From a virus: 44,504 nucleotides of DNA. Numbering within the stretch: position 1 is the stretch's first letter; each line of letters opens with the position of its first letter. The stretch lies in IMG/VR virus record IMGVR_UViG_3300026094_000011, positions 1-44,504 of that record; one strand, written 5' to 3'. Below are positions 8,299 to 18,077 of this stretch, one piece after another. Made by a program: the position numbers and the translations under genes. Under the pieces are notes generated by a model, which was not told the origin of the DNA, did not search any database, and saw nothing but the letters and a program-made list of their open reading frames with translations.

Positions 8299-8590
8299 AA
8301 ATATTATAACCATTGTTAAATAGATCATCCACAGCATCCGACGAAATTTCCATTTGATTAATGACAGTCATAAACCAATCATCATATCTGTATACCTTAT
8401 CGGCATATTGCCACTCGATTTCGGCTACAGTTTTTTTATCCGTGGGTAAATTTACTATCGAGTTTTCAAAATCGATTAGAATATTTGCGTTGTTAAGAGC
8501 TAGCCTTAGCTGCCTCATTGTAATAGGAAATCTTTTCAGATAATATGAACTTATACTACTTTCAAGTTCTTTAATTGTTTTCTTTGACAT
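8297..8590 (-). CDS. Small protein of unknown function in the fibre block
   Basis: I do not recognise this protein. From the ATG at 8590 it has 97 aa. The frame is open four codons further to tandem GTG codons, but the ATG is the simpler start. It looks soluble and mostly alpha-helical, unlike its beta-rich fibre neighbours. A basic first half contains KRFPITMRQLRLALNNAN, and an acidic aromatic second half contains IEWQYADKVYRYDDWF. There is no signal peptide or membrane segment. It follows the 862-aa fibre by 21 nt and precedes a late promoter, so it probably shares the fibre transcript. It could be a fibre-assembly chaperone or a minor virion protein, but nothing in the sequence decides this. 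Confidence 0.75.
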   Translation of the reverse strand: MSKKTIKELESSISSYYLKRFPITMRQLRLALNNANILIDFENSIVNLPTDKKTVAEIEWQYADKVYRYDDWFMTVINQMEISSDAVDDLFNNGYNI

Positions 8591-8611
8591 TATGGTCACC
8601 ACACTTCTATA

Positions 8612-11200
8612 TTAAATTGCTCTGATTTTTAAATTTTCTGATTCAGTAGACAGATTAGTAAAACGAACCACAGTTTGTTCTGGCTGATCGTAAGTATAAT
8701 CAGTTCCCAATATTGCAGCCTCATTTTTTACATTTGCGTCATAATTAATATCAACCCCATTTGTAACAGGCGATGTTGTTGTCTGAGACGTAATATCAAA
8801 AATTATCCCAAGGTCGAGCGTATTAGTTACTGCAAAATAATCAGAATCAGAAGCTGATTGTAGCTGACTCCCATCCATTTTATTTGGGCTAATATTAATA
8901 GCTTCTTCTAAAGCATAATATATGTCATTAACTGTTGAAAGTTCCCAGGTTTCTGAGCCGTAAGTAACATTTGTATTAATTTCCCAATTACCAGAATTTA
9001 GTCTGACAATTTTTCTAACACCAGATCCGTTTAAAACCACGTCAAACGAATTGCGGTCATCTGTTGATATTCCATAGTATATCGACCCATCATTTTCCGT
9101 GTCGTTTGCTATCATATTATTAATATCTGCCCAGTATTCAGTATCAATTTGACCTTCGTTCGTAGTAATTGCAGACGACGTTTTATCTACCGCAATCAAT
9201 GATAGACCTAGATCATACTCAAATACTGTGCCTTGATCCATTGCAAATAATTTACCGGTGTCTGAAAGAAATAGACCTTCAGGTGAGGATATCTGACCTG
9301 AAACCGACAAGGTTGGACCAGTGGAGATTGATGAGGTCGCATCCCACGGAGTAGACAAAATATACTCAACGACGGTATCATTGCTTTCAAGCGCAAACAA
9401 CTTACTGCCAGTATTCTGATCTATATAAAATGCATCTATGGTGTTAGATGTGAAAGTTTGCTGGCCTGAAGACGATAGAGTCGAAATATTCCAAGGAGTC
9501 GAAAGATCATACTGATGTATTTCTCCACCACTTGACGTATACATCCGAGTACCATCATTCTTAAAAAATAGACCTTCGGTGCCGGTAACACTTGCACTAC
9601 GGGTCAAACTTGCAGTATCAATATCAAACGGCGTAGATAAACTATACTGTTCCATATTACCACTAGCATCCATTGTATAAAAATCGGTGCCATCATCGGA
9701 GACAAAAACACCCTCGGCCGTACCAGGATCAATTGATGAAGTATCCTTACTGCCGGCACTGCTTAAATCCCATGGAGTACTTAATATAAATTGAGCAACA
9801 TCGCCGCTATCGGCGGTAGTATAGAGTCTTGTGCCATCCCGATTAAATGACATGCCCTCTCCATCGGATTCACTGATGCTCAATGACGAACCAGAATATG
9901 TGGCATCCGTCAGATTTGTTTCCTCATTAATGGTGGCAAATTTAATACTAGAGTCAAATGTCAAGTCAAATAATTCCCAATCACCTGAGTTAATTGTAGA
10001 TGTATCATTAAATGAATTGATAATCTGATAATTACCCTCTGTATCAAGAATTAGAGCCTCACCACCATTACCAATTAAAACTTTACCCACATCAGTATCA
10101 ACAAACGAGCCTGAACCTAGAGTAAATGTTCCGTCTGTACTTGAGCTTGAAGGAGTTATTGTAGTGTCGTAGGCCGTATCATGTAGCTTAAATGTATTTG
10201 TATCACAACACAATGCCCAATCGGAATTTGTAAGATTAACCTGTGGAACTTCTTTGGTTACACTAATACTAGGATTTGTCGTAGGCTCAGCCAATTCAAT
10301 ATCAATAGTTTCACTGCCGGTAAATGATCTATTAACAACCGCCTTTTCAAGATCGGTTGTTACCGACTGCCATTTCGAACCATTATAAACTTCAGATTCA
10401 CTTAAATCTGTATTAAAGCGAACACTGCCCGTTATAGGATTCGAAGGTCTTTCCGCCGTTGTGCCACTAGGCAATGATAGAGACTTAGTTCCATTTGAAA
10501 GATTTAGAGAAAAGTCCGCGCCAATTACTGTTGTACCATTTATGGAAAATCCGTTTGTGGAATTAAAGCTGCCAGACGAAATTTCACCGGTGGATGCATT
10601 ATAAACAAGATCAGTTGAGGAAATATACCCATCTACAAGTTCACCGGAAGTTTGATCTGCCAAAATAACATGATAATCTTCGGTAAATCCATCATCATTT
10701 TTAATTGTAGGTGCAGCAATGGGTTTCCAATCAGTTACGTAATACCCTTCAAAATTATCAGTATCCTCGTTATAACGAATCTGACCTGTTATGGGTGTTG
10801 TTGGCTTCTGTGAATCAGTACCCGAAGGAATACCTAAAGCACCATCGTCAGAGAAACTTGGGTTTACTGAATTAAAGGTGACTATATTACTAACGCCACC
10901 GACATCGGTTTCAACAATTACCGATGAATCGTTGACCTGAAGATCTCCAGTAAAATTTGAAATCGTATCTGCATAATTGGCGTTATTTACATCAAAGGCT
11001 TGTACGTCTACTCCAATTTCAACACCAAGATTTTGTCTTGCCGCGGTTGCGTCGATTACGTCAGATAGATTCTGATCGCTCTCAAGTTTATTTGTGGTAA
11101 TTGAAATAAAGTTGAGGTCAACCTCTTCATTTGTAAGAGGAGAATTTTTAACAACTGCTCCTCCTCCTGTAGTTTCTCTTGTGGTAATTTCGGTAGCCAT
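8612..11200 (-). CDS. Tail fibre protein with beta-propeller-like insert
   Basis: This is an 862-aa fibre. The N-terminus contains NSPLTNEEVDLNF, a common attachment-end motif of marine phage fibres. Two related modules of the form PxNPITGxxRFN / TPITGQIRYNEDTDNFEGYY, followed by W, lie at about residues 130-165 and 245-280. Residues about 440-668 carry about five copies of a roughly 46-residue repeat with the core G..F..DGT.LYT......V.QY.LSTPWD, which looks like the blades of a beta-propeller. The C-terminal part is unassigned. The propeller is a plausible glycan-binding head (inference). A perfect late promoter lies 39 nt upstream, with an AGGAG element before the ATG. Confidence 0.85.
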   Translation of the reverse strand: MATEITTRETTGGGAVVKNSPLTNEEVDLNFISITTNKLESDQNLSDVIDATAARQNLGVEIGVDVQAFDVNNANYADTISNFTGDLQVNDSSVIVETDVGGVSNIVTFNSVNPSFSDDGALGIPSGTDSQKPTTPITGQIRYNEDTDNFEGYYVTDWKPIAAPTIKNDDGFTEDYHVILADQTSGELVDGYISSTDLVYNASTGEISSGSFNSTNGFSINGTTVIGADFSLNLSNGTKSLSLPSGTTAERPSNPITGSVRFNTDLSESEVYNGSKWQSVTTDLEKAVVNRSFTGSETIDIELAEPTTNPSISVTKEVPQVNLTNSDWALCCDTNTFKLHDTAYDTTITPSSSSTDGTFTLGSGSFVDTDVGKVLIGNGGEALILDTEGNYQIINSFNDTSTINSGDWELFDLTFDSSIKFATINEETNLTDATYSGSSLSISESDGEGMSFNRDGTRLYTTADSGDVAQFILSTPWDLSSAGSKDTSSIDPGTAEGVFVSDDGTDFYTMDASGNMEQYSLSTPFDIDTASLTRSASVTGTEGLFFKNDGTRMYTSSGGEIHQYDLSTPWNISTLSSSGQQTFTSNTIDAFYIDQNTGSKLFALESNDTVVEYILSTPWDATSSISTGPTLSVSGQISSPEGLFLSDTGKLFAMDQGTVFEYDLGLSLIAVDKTSSAITTNEGQIDTEYWADINNMIANDTENDGSIYYGISTDDRNSFDVVLNGSGVRKIVRLNSGNWEINTNVTYGSETWELSTVNDIYYALEEAINISPNKMDGSQLQSASDSDYFAVTNTLDLGIIFDITSQTTTSPVTNGVDINYDANVKNEAAILGTDYTYDQPEQTVVRFTNLSTESENLKIRAI
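9200..9880 (-). repeat. Five ~46-aa LSTPWD repeats inside the 862-aa fibre
   Basis: Five consecutive protein repeats end in variants of LSTPWD: FILSTPWDL, YSLSTPFDI, YDLSTPWNI, YILSTPWDA and YDLGLSL. Each is preceded by a GxxFxxDGTxLY-type strand pair. The repeats have diverged at DNA level, so this is an old protein-level expansion and not a recent tandem duplication. Confidence 0.8.
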
Positions 11201-11238
11201 TACTAATAAAACTCCTATCGGATATATAAACTTAAAAC

Positions 11239-11246
11239 TATTTATA
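11239..11246 (-). promoter_or_regulatory. T4-type late promoter upstream of the 862-aa fibre
   Basis: The minus strand reads TATAAATA, then GTTTT and A. It is an exact octamer in the 57-nt gap between the 1819-aa gene and the 862-aa fibre, 39 nt from the ATG. Confidence 0.85.
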
Positions 11247-11257
11247 ATCTTATTTGA

Positions 11258-14200
11258 TTATGCTTGTGATTCTGACCATGAGATGCTTCCATTTACGAAA
11301 AATGGATTTGACCCTGAAATCTGAGAGGTATTCTGAGGCAATATTGCAAGTGTAAGCAAATCTGGGCCCTCTGGGAATATTCCATCTCCGCCTAAAATAG
11401 AGTTACCTATTTCGAGCAACTCTTCCAGTGAAAATGTTACCGAACCTTCTGAAGCCTTTGTAGAATAAATTGCGGTACCCGATAAAAGCGTGTCGCCAGC
11501 AGAGTGCTCAATCACCTCGGATAACGACGGCCGCGGAGCCTTCTGAAACTGAATAGTACTAGGAGTAGCGTTCTGGAGGAGAAACACCTCAATTGCAGCA
11601 TTTGATGTTACAGAAGCTTGCTGTAAATTAAGCTGCATTCGATTAATAATTTCTCTTTCTCCTATACCACCTGTGATTGAACTATCGACGCTAGGTGCAA
11701 GTCTTACAGAAATAAGCGGTATTGGCCTAGTTAGATCAATAGGTGTATCCTCACCAATAATAAGGCCTGCACCTGAAATAATAGTAGGATACTCTGTTAC
11801 AGGCTCGCCAGCAGGGTTAGGATCGTTTACTGTTGCAGGGTAACTAGTGAATATTCTACTATCGTCCCCATCAAGTCTAACCTGAGTTACATAGGTTCCA
11901 TTAGGTAATTCATCCGAACCATCAACTCTAATCTGAAGACCTTCAACGGCCTGCGAAGCTGTTGCTTCATCCGTAGGTATTGAATATACAAAAACCCTTT
12001 GACCAGTAAGAGTAACCCGCTCAAAAATTGAATCCCCATTGCTGGTAATCGTACTACTGCTACCGTTTGTAAATGCAAAAGGTTTCGACTGACCATTAAA
12101 CTGATATGCCTTATCATCATCAAATCTACCATCCATCATAATCGACGTGCCGAAATGGAATAATGTAGGAGCAGTGGTAGACTGAGACCCATTACTGACC
12201 TCATATCTGCCAGGAAGGTTACCTGACCTAAAATAAGATTCTACTAATCTATTATTATGTTTATATTCGTGGAAATATCTTACGTGTCCGTCATTATCTT
12301 TAAATCCATATCTGATTTTACCAGCACCATACCAAGAATAATCAATATAAGCCATTTGTATTTTATTGATATCAATATTATAACCCGTTGCGCCGGTTCC
12401 ATCAGCCGGATCTATATTCCAATCTTCCTGTGGAGTTCTTGTATCTACTGTTTTTGTAATTTTGACTCTATCTGCATCAATTCCTCTATATGCGGGCTGC
12501 ACAACAAGTCTTTCGTCTGAGCTTATTTCAACAATTTTATATGATTGACCGCGAATAACCATCATATCATTTAGATTAAGTTGTGAATTAAAGCTAGTGC
12601 CATTACCAGAAATGACCTGGCTGGCTCTTCGGGCATTGATAGTACCAGCTATTTGTTGAGTTGAACTTCTACGGACCGCATATAGTTTTTGTCCATCATA
12701 TTCATAGAAGAATCCATTTTGGTCATCAAACATCCCGCCTCTTACAAAACTATCGGTCCAAGATTTGCGAACAAATTTAGGAAATCCTCCAGCTCTTACA
12801 TCTTGAGGACTCGAAAGCATATTGTATGTAAAGGTAAACTCATCTATAATAGACTCAACTGTAAATTCACCATTATAAGTATTAATGCCAACATCAACAG
12901 TAGCATCAGAAATAATAACAATATCTCCTGCCGAAAAATTGTGTTGCTCCTGAGTTATAACCGTAGCAATGGAGCCATCGGATCTAATTAATTCACGAAC
13001 AAGTTTTGGTGGATTAAAATTGATTGCAAATGAGTTTTGTATGCCCTTACCAGACTGGTATCGAAAGTATTTTCTTGATTGTCTTATAATTTTACTATCC
13101 GGTGAGGTGCCGGCAGTAATATCAACACCTCCATCAAATGGCAAGTGTAAACTATAACCATCTGGTCTTAATGACAATTCTGTTGCATAATAATACGGTG
13201 TATTCACAACTGTTGTACTTGAATTACCAAATATTGTCATTCTCTCTGGCGTTGTAATCGAATCTACAATCTTCTCTTCGACGTATTCGCCATTATTAAT
13301 ATAAATTTTATCAAATCTTTTAAAATTAGTTAAAAATGATGTATTATTACCAATAATTAAATTAGAATTACTTTCTGTTGAAATTGTACCAGTTCCTCGT
13401 ATATTCTTAATTACACTATTGGAAGTAAATATATGAGTCCCTGTTTCTGACGAAATGCCGATTACGTTATTATTTAATGCGTCTGAAACACTTACGGCAA
13501 GTTTTATAGTTTTGTCGCCCGTAACTATTGCAAAAAACTCTGTTCCATTGGTCGTATCGACAATATCTGTATTACCATTATTGTTATAGACAATTTTTTC
13601 CCCTGTAACCAGATTATGATCTAACAAAAATGTAATGGTATTATTCGCAATAATTGTAGCGTCAAACTCATAAGATCTTTCCGGGATACGAAAATCACTT
13701 CTCATCGTGAACGATTGAGGTGAATTAATCTCTGAAATATTAAAAATACCGTCATACGCACCAACCAAACTATTAACATTAAACTCATGAGATCCAGATC
13801 CCGGGCCTTCAAGTGTAAATACGGTAGAATTACCTTCATAGTTAAATCTCAATTCATAGGAATTACTCATAGGAGGAAATATCAAATTTGTTTCATTAGG
13901 ATTTACATTAACATTAAATCCCTTAACCCCAGAACCATCTGTTACCAGCAACTGGTTCATATTTTTACTATCAAACGTAGTTGATCTAGTAAAAACAGTG
14001 CCATTGTTCCCATCACTCTGACCAATTCGATAAAACGATCCGTCATCGAAGGTAATGTCAACAAATTCAAAACTCTCACCAAAATCACCTCTAAACTCAA
14101 TACTGTTTATTAAAACACCTATTGGATCAAACCCCAGTTCTGTTTCACAAGGAATAAAGAAGTTTTGTGTACTTGTATTTGCAGCACCTATTGTGCTTGA

Positions 14201-16717
14201 TACGCTGTTAAACTGCCCAATACCTGCGGTTCTGACGGACAGTCTACTGTCGTTAACTCTAGATAACTGAACTTCACTATTATTAGTAAGAGGTGGAATA
14301 ATGTCGCCAGATATGTTGGTATAAATTGATGAAACAGTCTCTCTTATCTTATGGTTATTAATAAAGATGGAATTAAAAAGAGGATTTTCTACTGATCTTG
14401 ACAACGTAAAGTTTTTTGGTACTCGAGCTATATCATCCGTATTTGGTGCCTGCTGAGTTGTAAGCCTAACTATGTCCTTGTTTATAACCGTGACATTCGC
14501 ATTGAAAAACTCGGGCATGTCAACAACGGTTCCATCTGACGACCCAAATGAAAATCTATCACCGTTTGCAAAATCGGTTGAATTTGCGGTAACATCTATA
14601 ATTCCAGGTGCAATACCGTGATCCGGAATAAAAATTGTATTATTTGAATTTAGCTTATTTGCAAAAACATAGAATATTTCTGATGTTGTTCCATAGTTAT
14701 CGGAATTATCATTAAAGTCAATATCAAAACTTCCATTAAATTCGCCATTGGATCCAGTTGAAGTTACAACATTATTATACTTAACGGATAGCGACCCATA
14801 TCTGCCATTTATTCTTTGATTTATTTGATAAGAAAATGCATCAGCACTCGATGTGTATGAGGTTAATGTTCTACCCTGGAAGGCAACCAATGCTGATGGT
14901 TCAGACAAACCTAGACCAAACTCTGAATCATATAAATCGCCGCCAGAATATTCTTTGTCAATACTGCCCAGAGAAGAATCAGTAGTCTCAAGTTCCATAT
15001 TTATTCTAGCAGCAGCACCAGGTGAGAAAAAACTAAGATCATCGACGCTGGAAGGAATTTCATGCGTAATTTGAAAGAAGGTTTGCCCACCACTTGTAAA
15101 TAGAAAGGGCGAAACATCAAAACCACTGAACGTATCGTTATTCATCCTTGAGAAATTACCACTCTGATCATCATTACTAGATGTAATGGTGGTATTTCCT
15201 ATGGTTATTGTTATGTCCTCAGAACTACTATTAAAATCACCCGCAACTAGAAATTGCTTGATTGCAACAGATGTTGGGTTCCCTCCTAAAACGGCAGTGA
15301 CATTTACATCAGTTGTTATAGTACTAGGGCCGTCAGGATTATCAATGATTTGACCACCATCATCCTGAGTAAAACCAAATTGTTCTATAACATTCGCTCG
15401 ATTAGCTGCTGTAAATCTGGTTGTACCTGAGGCTTCTTCTACCTTATATACGAGACCTAACCGGGCAAGACCATATTCATTATTTAACGTTTCTAAACTA
15501 ACAGCACTCGTTAAACCAGAATCGGGATGCAATTTAATAATATTATCATCTATTACTTCTACATAATAAACATAGCCATCTTCCAAACCACCATCAGTTA
15601 ATCCATGATATGGCGTATTAAATAAAAGAGTATATCTATTTCTTAATCCATGATTATTCCAAGTAATTTCATCTGTTGTTGCATTAACCGATGACGGAGT
15701 AAGATATACCGTATGTGTTGACTCCCAGTCGTATGGATTAACAGCCCTTTCCAATACATCAGACAGTCTACCTGTGTCGGCGCTCATATCAATAGGTGTT
15801 GATTCGGTAAATGTTGCCTGGGTATCAACGTATGGTCTTCCGTCAGGCGCCACAAGTGTACTATCATCAATTTCTAGAATCTTGGGTCCAACTGTATTAC
15901 GAAGATATACCTTGGTACTTGTATTAAACCCATGTGTTTCTTGAGTATTTACTAGGATATCAGATACTGCTGCACCGTCAGTATTAGCACCGTCCTCGAC
16001 AGTTATAGGTAGTGAAGATCCCTCAAAAAATTTACCTGGAGTAATTACAGTATAACCTCCTGAGATATTACCATCAAAAGACGCAGGAACATCAAGTTCA
16101 AAAAAGAAGGTTTGCAGATCAGGTACAGAGGAGACAACGAAAGCTCCTTCAGCCTGATACTGAGACAAACCTTGGGCAAAAAAAGGATCACCTACGGACA
16201 ATCCATGAGGTAACACAAATTTTACCTCAACACTCTTACTACCTCCAACTGCGGTAACTGACTTAAGTCCATCCAAGGGAGCGTCGCCGTTTGAACTATA
16301 GATGGTTGGGATATTATTAACTGTTTGTAGTGTTTCCCACTTTGTTGCCTGAAGACCATATTCAAAGTCGGTATCAATAAGATTTTCTGGATTTGAAACC
16401 CTCATCTTACCAACGGGATCAATCAGATCCTCGGCTGGAGTTATTTCTTGAGAATCTTTCTCAATAAAAATCTGAAGTTTATCAGTCGATGACATTGACG
16501 TTGTATCATAGGATAATACTATACTGGTTTTATCATCATCAAAATTATAGTTTGCCGAACTGTATCCTTTACTAGATTCTGCAAAGTTGTAAATAATTTC
16601 ATTTGTTTCAGTATTCGTAATAATGAGAAGTCTGTCTGGAGATATATCCCCCGGCACAGTAATAATTCCATCAACAGGATTAAATTCATATCTACCTGTA
16701 AAAATTTTCTTGGCCAT
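11258..16717 (-). CDS. Very large virion structural protein (1819 aa)
   Basis: This is the longest gene in the window. It belongs, by recognition, to the giant structural proteins of marine T4-like phages. The N-terminal part has SNPENLIDTDFEYGLQATKW, followed by ETLQTVNNIP. The C-terminal third has IQMAYIDYSWYGAGKIRYGF, then KDNDGHVRYFHEYKHNN, both strongly conserved in that group. The long middle is beta-rich and made of many short domains (HGL..GD.., FTV.S...). No enzymatic motif or membrane segment is visible. It could be a large appendage linking baseplate and fibres, or a side fibre. It starts 28 nt after the S74 fibre, with a near-consensus late promoter in front. Confidence 0.85.
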   Translation of the reverse strand: MAKKIFTGRYEFNPVDGIITVPGDISPDRLLIITNTETNEIIYNFAESSKGYSSANYNFDDDKTSIVLSYDTTSMSSTDKLQIFIEKDSQEITPAEDLIDPVGKMRVSNPENLIDTDFEYGLQATKWETLQTVNNIPTIYSSNGDAPLDGLKSVTAVGGSKSVEVKFVLPHGLSVGDPFFAQGLSQYQAEGAFVVSSVPDLQTFFFELDVPASFDGNISGGYTVITPGKFFEGSSLPITVEDGANTDGAAVSDILVNTQETHGFNTSTKVYLRNTVGPKILEIDDSTLVAPDGRPYVDTQATFTESTPIDMSADTGRLSDVLERAVNPYDWESTHTVYLTPSSVNATTDEITWNNHGLRNRYTLLFNTPYHGLTDGGLEDGYVYYVEVIDDNIIKLHPDSGLTSAVSLETLNNEYGLARLGLVYKVEEASGTTRFTAANRANVIEQFGFTQDDGGQIIDNPDGPSTITTDVNVTAVLGGNPTSVAIKQFLVAGDFNSSSEDITITIGNTTITSSNDDQSGNFSRMNNDTFSGFDVSPFLFTSGGQTFFQITHEIPSSVDDLSFFSPGAAARINMELETTDSSLGSIDKEYSGGDLYDSEFGLGLSEPSALVAFQGRTLTSYTSSADAFSYQINQRINGRYGSLSVKYNNVVTSTGSNGEFNGSFDIDFNDNSDNYGTTSEIFYVFANKLNSNNTIFIPDHGIAPGIIDVTANSTDFANGDRFSFGSSDGTVVDMPEFFNANVTVINKDIVRLTTQQAPNTDDIARVPKNFTLSRSVENPLFNSIFINNHKIRETVSSIYTNISGDIIPPLTNNSEVQLSRVNDSRLSVRTAGIGQFNSVSSTIGAANTSTQNFFIPCETELGFDPIGVLINSIEFRGDFGESFEFVDITFDDGSFYRIGQSDGNNGTVFTRSTTFDSKNMNQLLVTDGSGVKGFNVNVNPNETNLIFPPMSNSYELRFNYEGNSTVFTLEGPGSGSHEFNVNSLVGAYDGIFNISEINSPQSFTMRSDFRIPERSYEFDATIIANNTITFLLDHNLVTGEKIVYNNNGNTDIVDTTNGTEFFAIVTGDKTIKLAVSVSDALNNNVIGISSETGTHIFTSNSVIKNIRGTGTISTESNSNLIIGNNTSFLTNFKRFDKIYINNGEYVEEKIVDSITTPERMTIFGNSSTTVVNTPYYYATELSLRPDGYSLHLPFDGGVDITAGTSPDSKIIRQSRKYFRYQSGKGIQNSFAINFNPPKLVRELIRSDGSIATVITQEQHNFSAGDIVIISDATVDVGINTYNGEFTVESIIDEFTFTYNMLSSPQDVRAGGFPKFVRKSWTDSFVRGGMFDDQNGFFYEYDGQKLYAVRRSSTQQIAGTINARRASQVISGNGTSFNSQLNLNDMMVIRGQSYKIVEISSDERLVVQPAYRGIDADRVKITKTVDTRTPQEDWNIDPADGTGATGYNIDINKIQMAYIDYSWYGAGKIRYGFKDNDGHVRYFHEYKHNNRLVESYFRSGNLPGRYEVSNGSQSTTAPTLFHFGTSIMMDGRFDDDKAYQFNGQSKPFAFTNGSSSTITSNGDSIFERVTLTGQRVFVYSIPTDEATASQAVEGLQIRVDGSDELPNGTYVTQVRLDGDDSRIFTSYPATVNDPNPAGEPVTEYPTIISGAGLIIGEDTPIDLTRPIPLISVRLAPSVDSSITGGIGEREIINRMQLNLQQASVTSNAAIEVFLLQNATPSTIQFQKAPRPSLSEVIEHSAGDTLLSGTAIYSTKASEGSVTFSLEELLEIGNSILGGDGIFPEGPDLLTLAILPQNTSQISGSNPFFVNGSISWSESQA

Positions 16718-16745
16718 TTACCCTAAATCCTTTCCAATAATAATA

Positions 16746-18065
16746 TTATTTATTAGACAATTTATCTTTTAAATTATCTATTTGCGACTGCTGATCTTTA
16801 ATTGCTTCAATAAGTAATCCCACAATATTCCCATAGGAAACTGATTTAAATCCATCCGAACCAGTGTGAATCAATTCGGGCAGAACAGTTTCCAATTCCT
16901 GCGCAACAACACCAATTGATTTCTTGCCAGAGTTTTTAAATTCAAACGAAACACCTCTTAATGAAAGAATCTTTTCAATAGGTGTTTCGATTGTGTGTAT
17001 ATTATTCTTGACTCTTTCATCCGAAAGCGAATTAAAATCTGTGGCCTCAAGTGTGCCAGTTGAGGGGTTATATTTTAGTCCGAGAGTTGAAACATTTGCA
17101 GCTGTAAGAGACCCATTAGTAGAAGTTGATAAAACCGGAAAAACTGTTGTGTCAGTGGTATTATCATCGGTAATTGTAGCACCTGGAGTTTCCCAAATAA
17201 AAGCTCCGCCATCCCAAATAAGAGCTTGGCCGTTCATAGCACTCGCGGTATCTAAATTTAGGCCAGGAATTCTAAACCGACTTACAAAATTATTACCTAA
17301 AGTAATTTCGTTTGATACAGTAAAAGAACTAGGATGTGAATCAAAGCCGATAAGTGTAACATTGGTTCCACTTAAACTATTACCGCTACCTTCATTCCCT
17401 GCATTACTTCCTAAAGCCGTATTGAGATTTCCAGTACTAGAGCTAAGACTATTCGAGCCTACGGCAGTATTATTATTTTGCGTTGTAACAGATGACAACG
17501 AATTAAATCCAACCGCCGTATGATTATTTTGTGCTCCATCGTCGTTTACTAAGACATTTGAGCCGACGCCTACAGATTCTCCATCATTAACGCCATCTGT
17601 TAACCCATCAATTGAGCTTATAGGAAATTGCCAACTAAATGACCCGTCACCGTCTGATAATAGAACTTGACCAGCTGTACCATCTCCTGAGATATTTAAT
17701 TTATCTGCACCAATCGAATTTTGATCTACACTGAACTCTATAGTAGAATCTGTTGACTGATCCAGGGTAATGGTACCGCCACCAGCAAGAGATTCGCCGG
17801 CAGTAAATGAGATCGTAGAATTTTTAGGAGTGATATCACCCCACGAAAAAGACCCATCTCCATCAGATAAAAGCGCATCGCCCACATTGCCGGAATCACT
17901 AATATCATTCAACGTAACATTAAGTTCCTCCGCTCCAATTGAATTGGAGGGAATAAGAGGTAATTGAGTTGAATTAATCCATTTAGTACCATCAAAGGTA
18001 TAGGTTACATTATTAACAGTAAATGTATCATCTACTGATGGTGAACTTGGAAAGTTTATGGCCAT
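16746..18065 (-). CDS. Tail fibre/spike with C-terminal S74 intramolecular chaperone
   Basis: This is a 439-aa fibre with a self-processing tail. The shaft carries two LLSDGDGSFSW units and a set of NxTAxGxxSL repeats (TAVGFNSLSS, TAVGSNSLSS, TALGSNAGN) resembling YadA-type head repeats. The C-terminal domain begins at S348 with SDERVKNNI and continues through VSFEFK, GVVAQELETVLPEL and a closing coiled coil (IKDQQSQIDNLKDKL). This is the Peptidase_S74 / intramolecular chaperone family, which helps the fibre trimerise and then cleaves itself off. The catalytic pair, S348 with K353 five residues later, is intact. The mature fibre would therefore end at about residue 347. Confidence 0.92.
   Translation of the reverse strand: MAINFPSSPSVDDTFTVNNVTYTFDGTKWINSTQLPLIPSNSIGAEELNVTLNDISDSGNVGDALLSDGDGSFSWGDITPKNSTISFTAGESLAGGGTITLDQSTDSTIEFSVDQNSIGADKLNISGDGTAGQVLLSDGDGSFSWQFPISSIDGLTDGVNDGESVGVGSNVLVNDDGAQNNHTAVGFNSLSSVTTQNNNTAVGSNSLSSSTGNLNTALGSNAGNEGSGNSLSGTNVTLIGFDSHPSSFTVSNEITLGNNFVSRFRIPGLNLDTASAMNGQALIWDGGAFIWETPGATITDDNTTDTTVFPVLSTSTNGSLTAANVSTLGLKYNPSTGTLEATDFNSLSDERVKNNIHTIETPIEKILSLRGVSFEFKNSGKKSIGVVAQELETVLPELIHTGSDGFKSVSYGNIVGLLIEAIKDQQSQIDNLKDKLSNK
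16747..16754 (-). promoter_or_regulatory. Near-consensus late promoter upstream of the 1819-aa gene
   Basis: The minus strand reads AATAAATA, then ATATT and A, with the conserved A at the expected start. It overlaps the stop codon of the S74 fibre gene, 30 nt from the ATG of the giant gene. Confidence 0.55.
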
Positions 18066-18077
18066 AAATTTACTACC

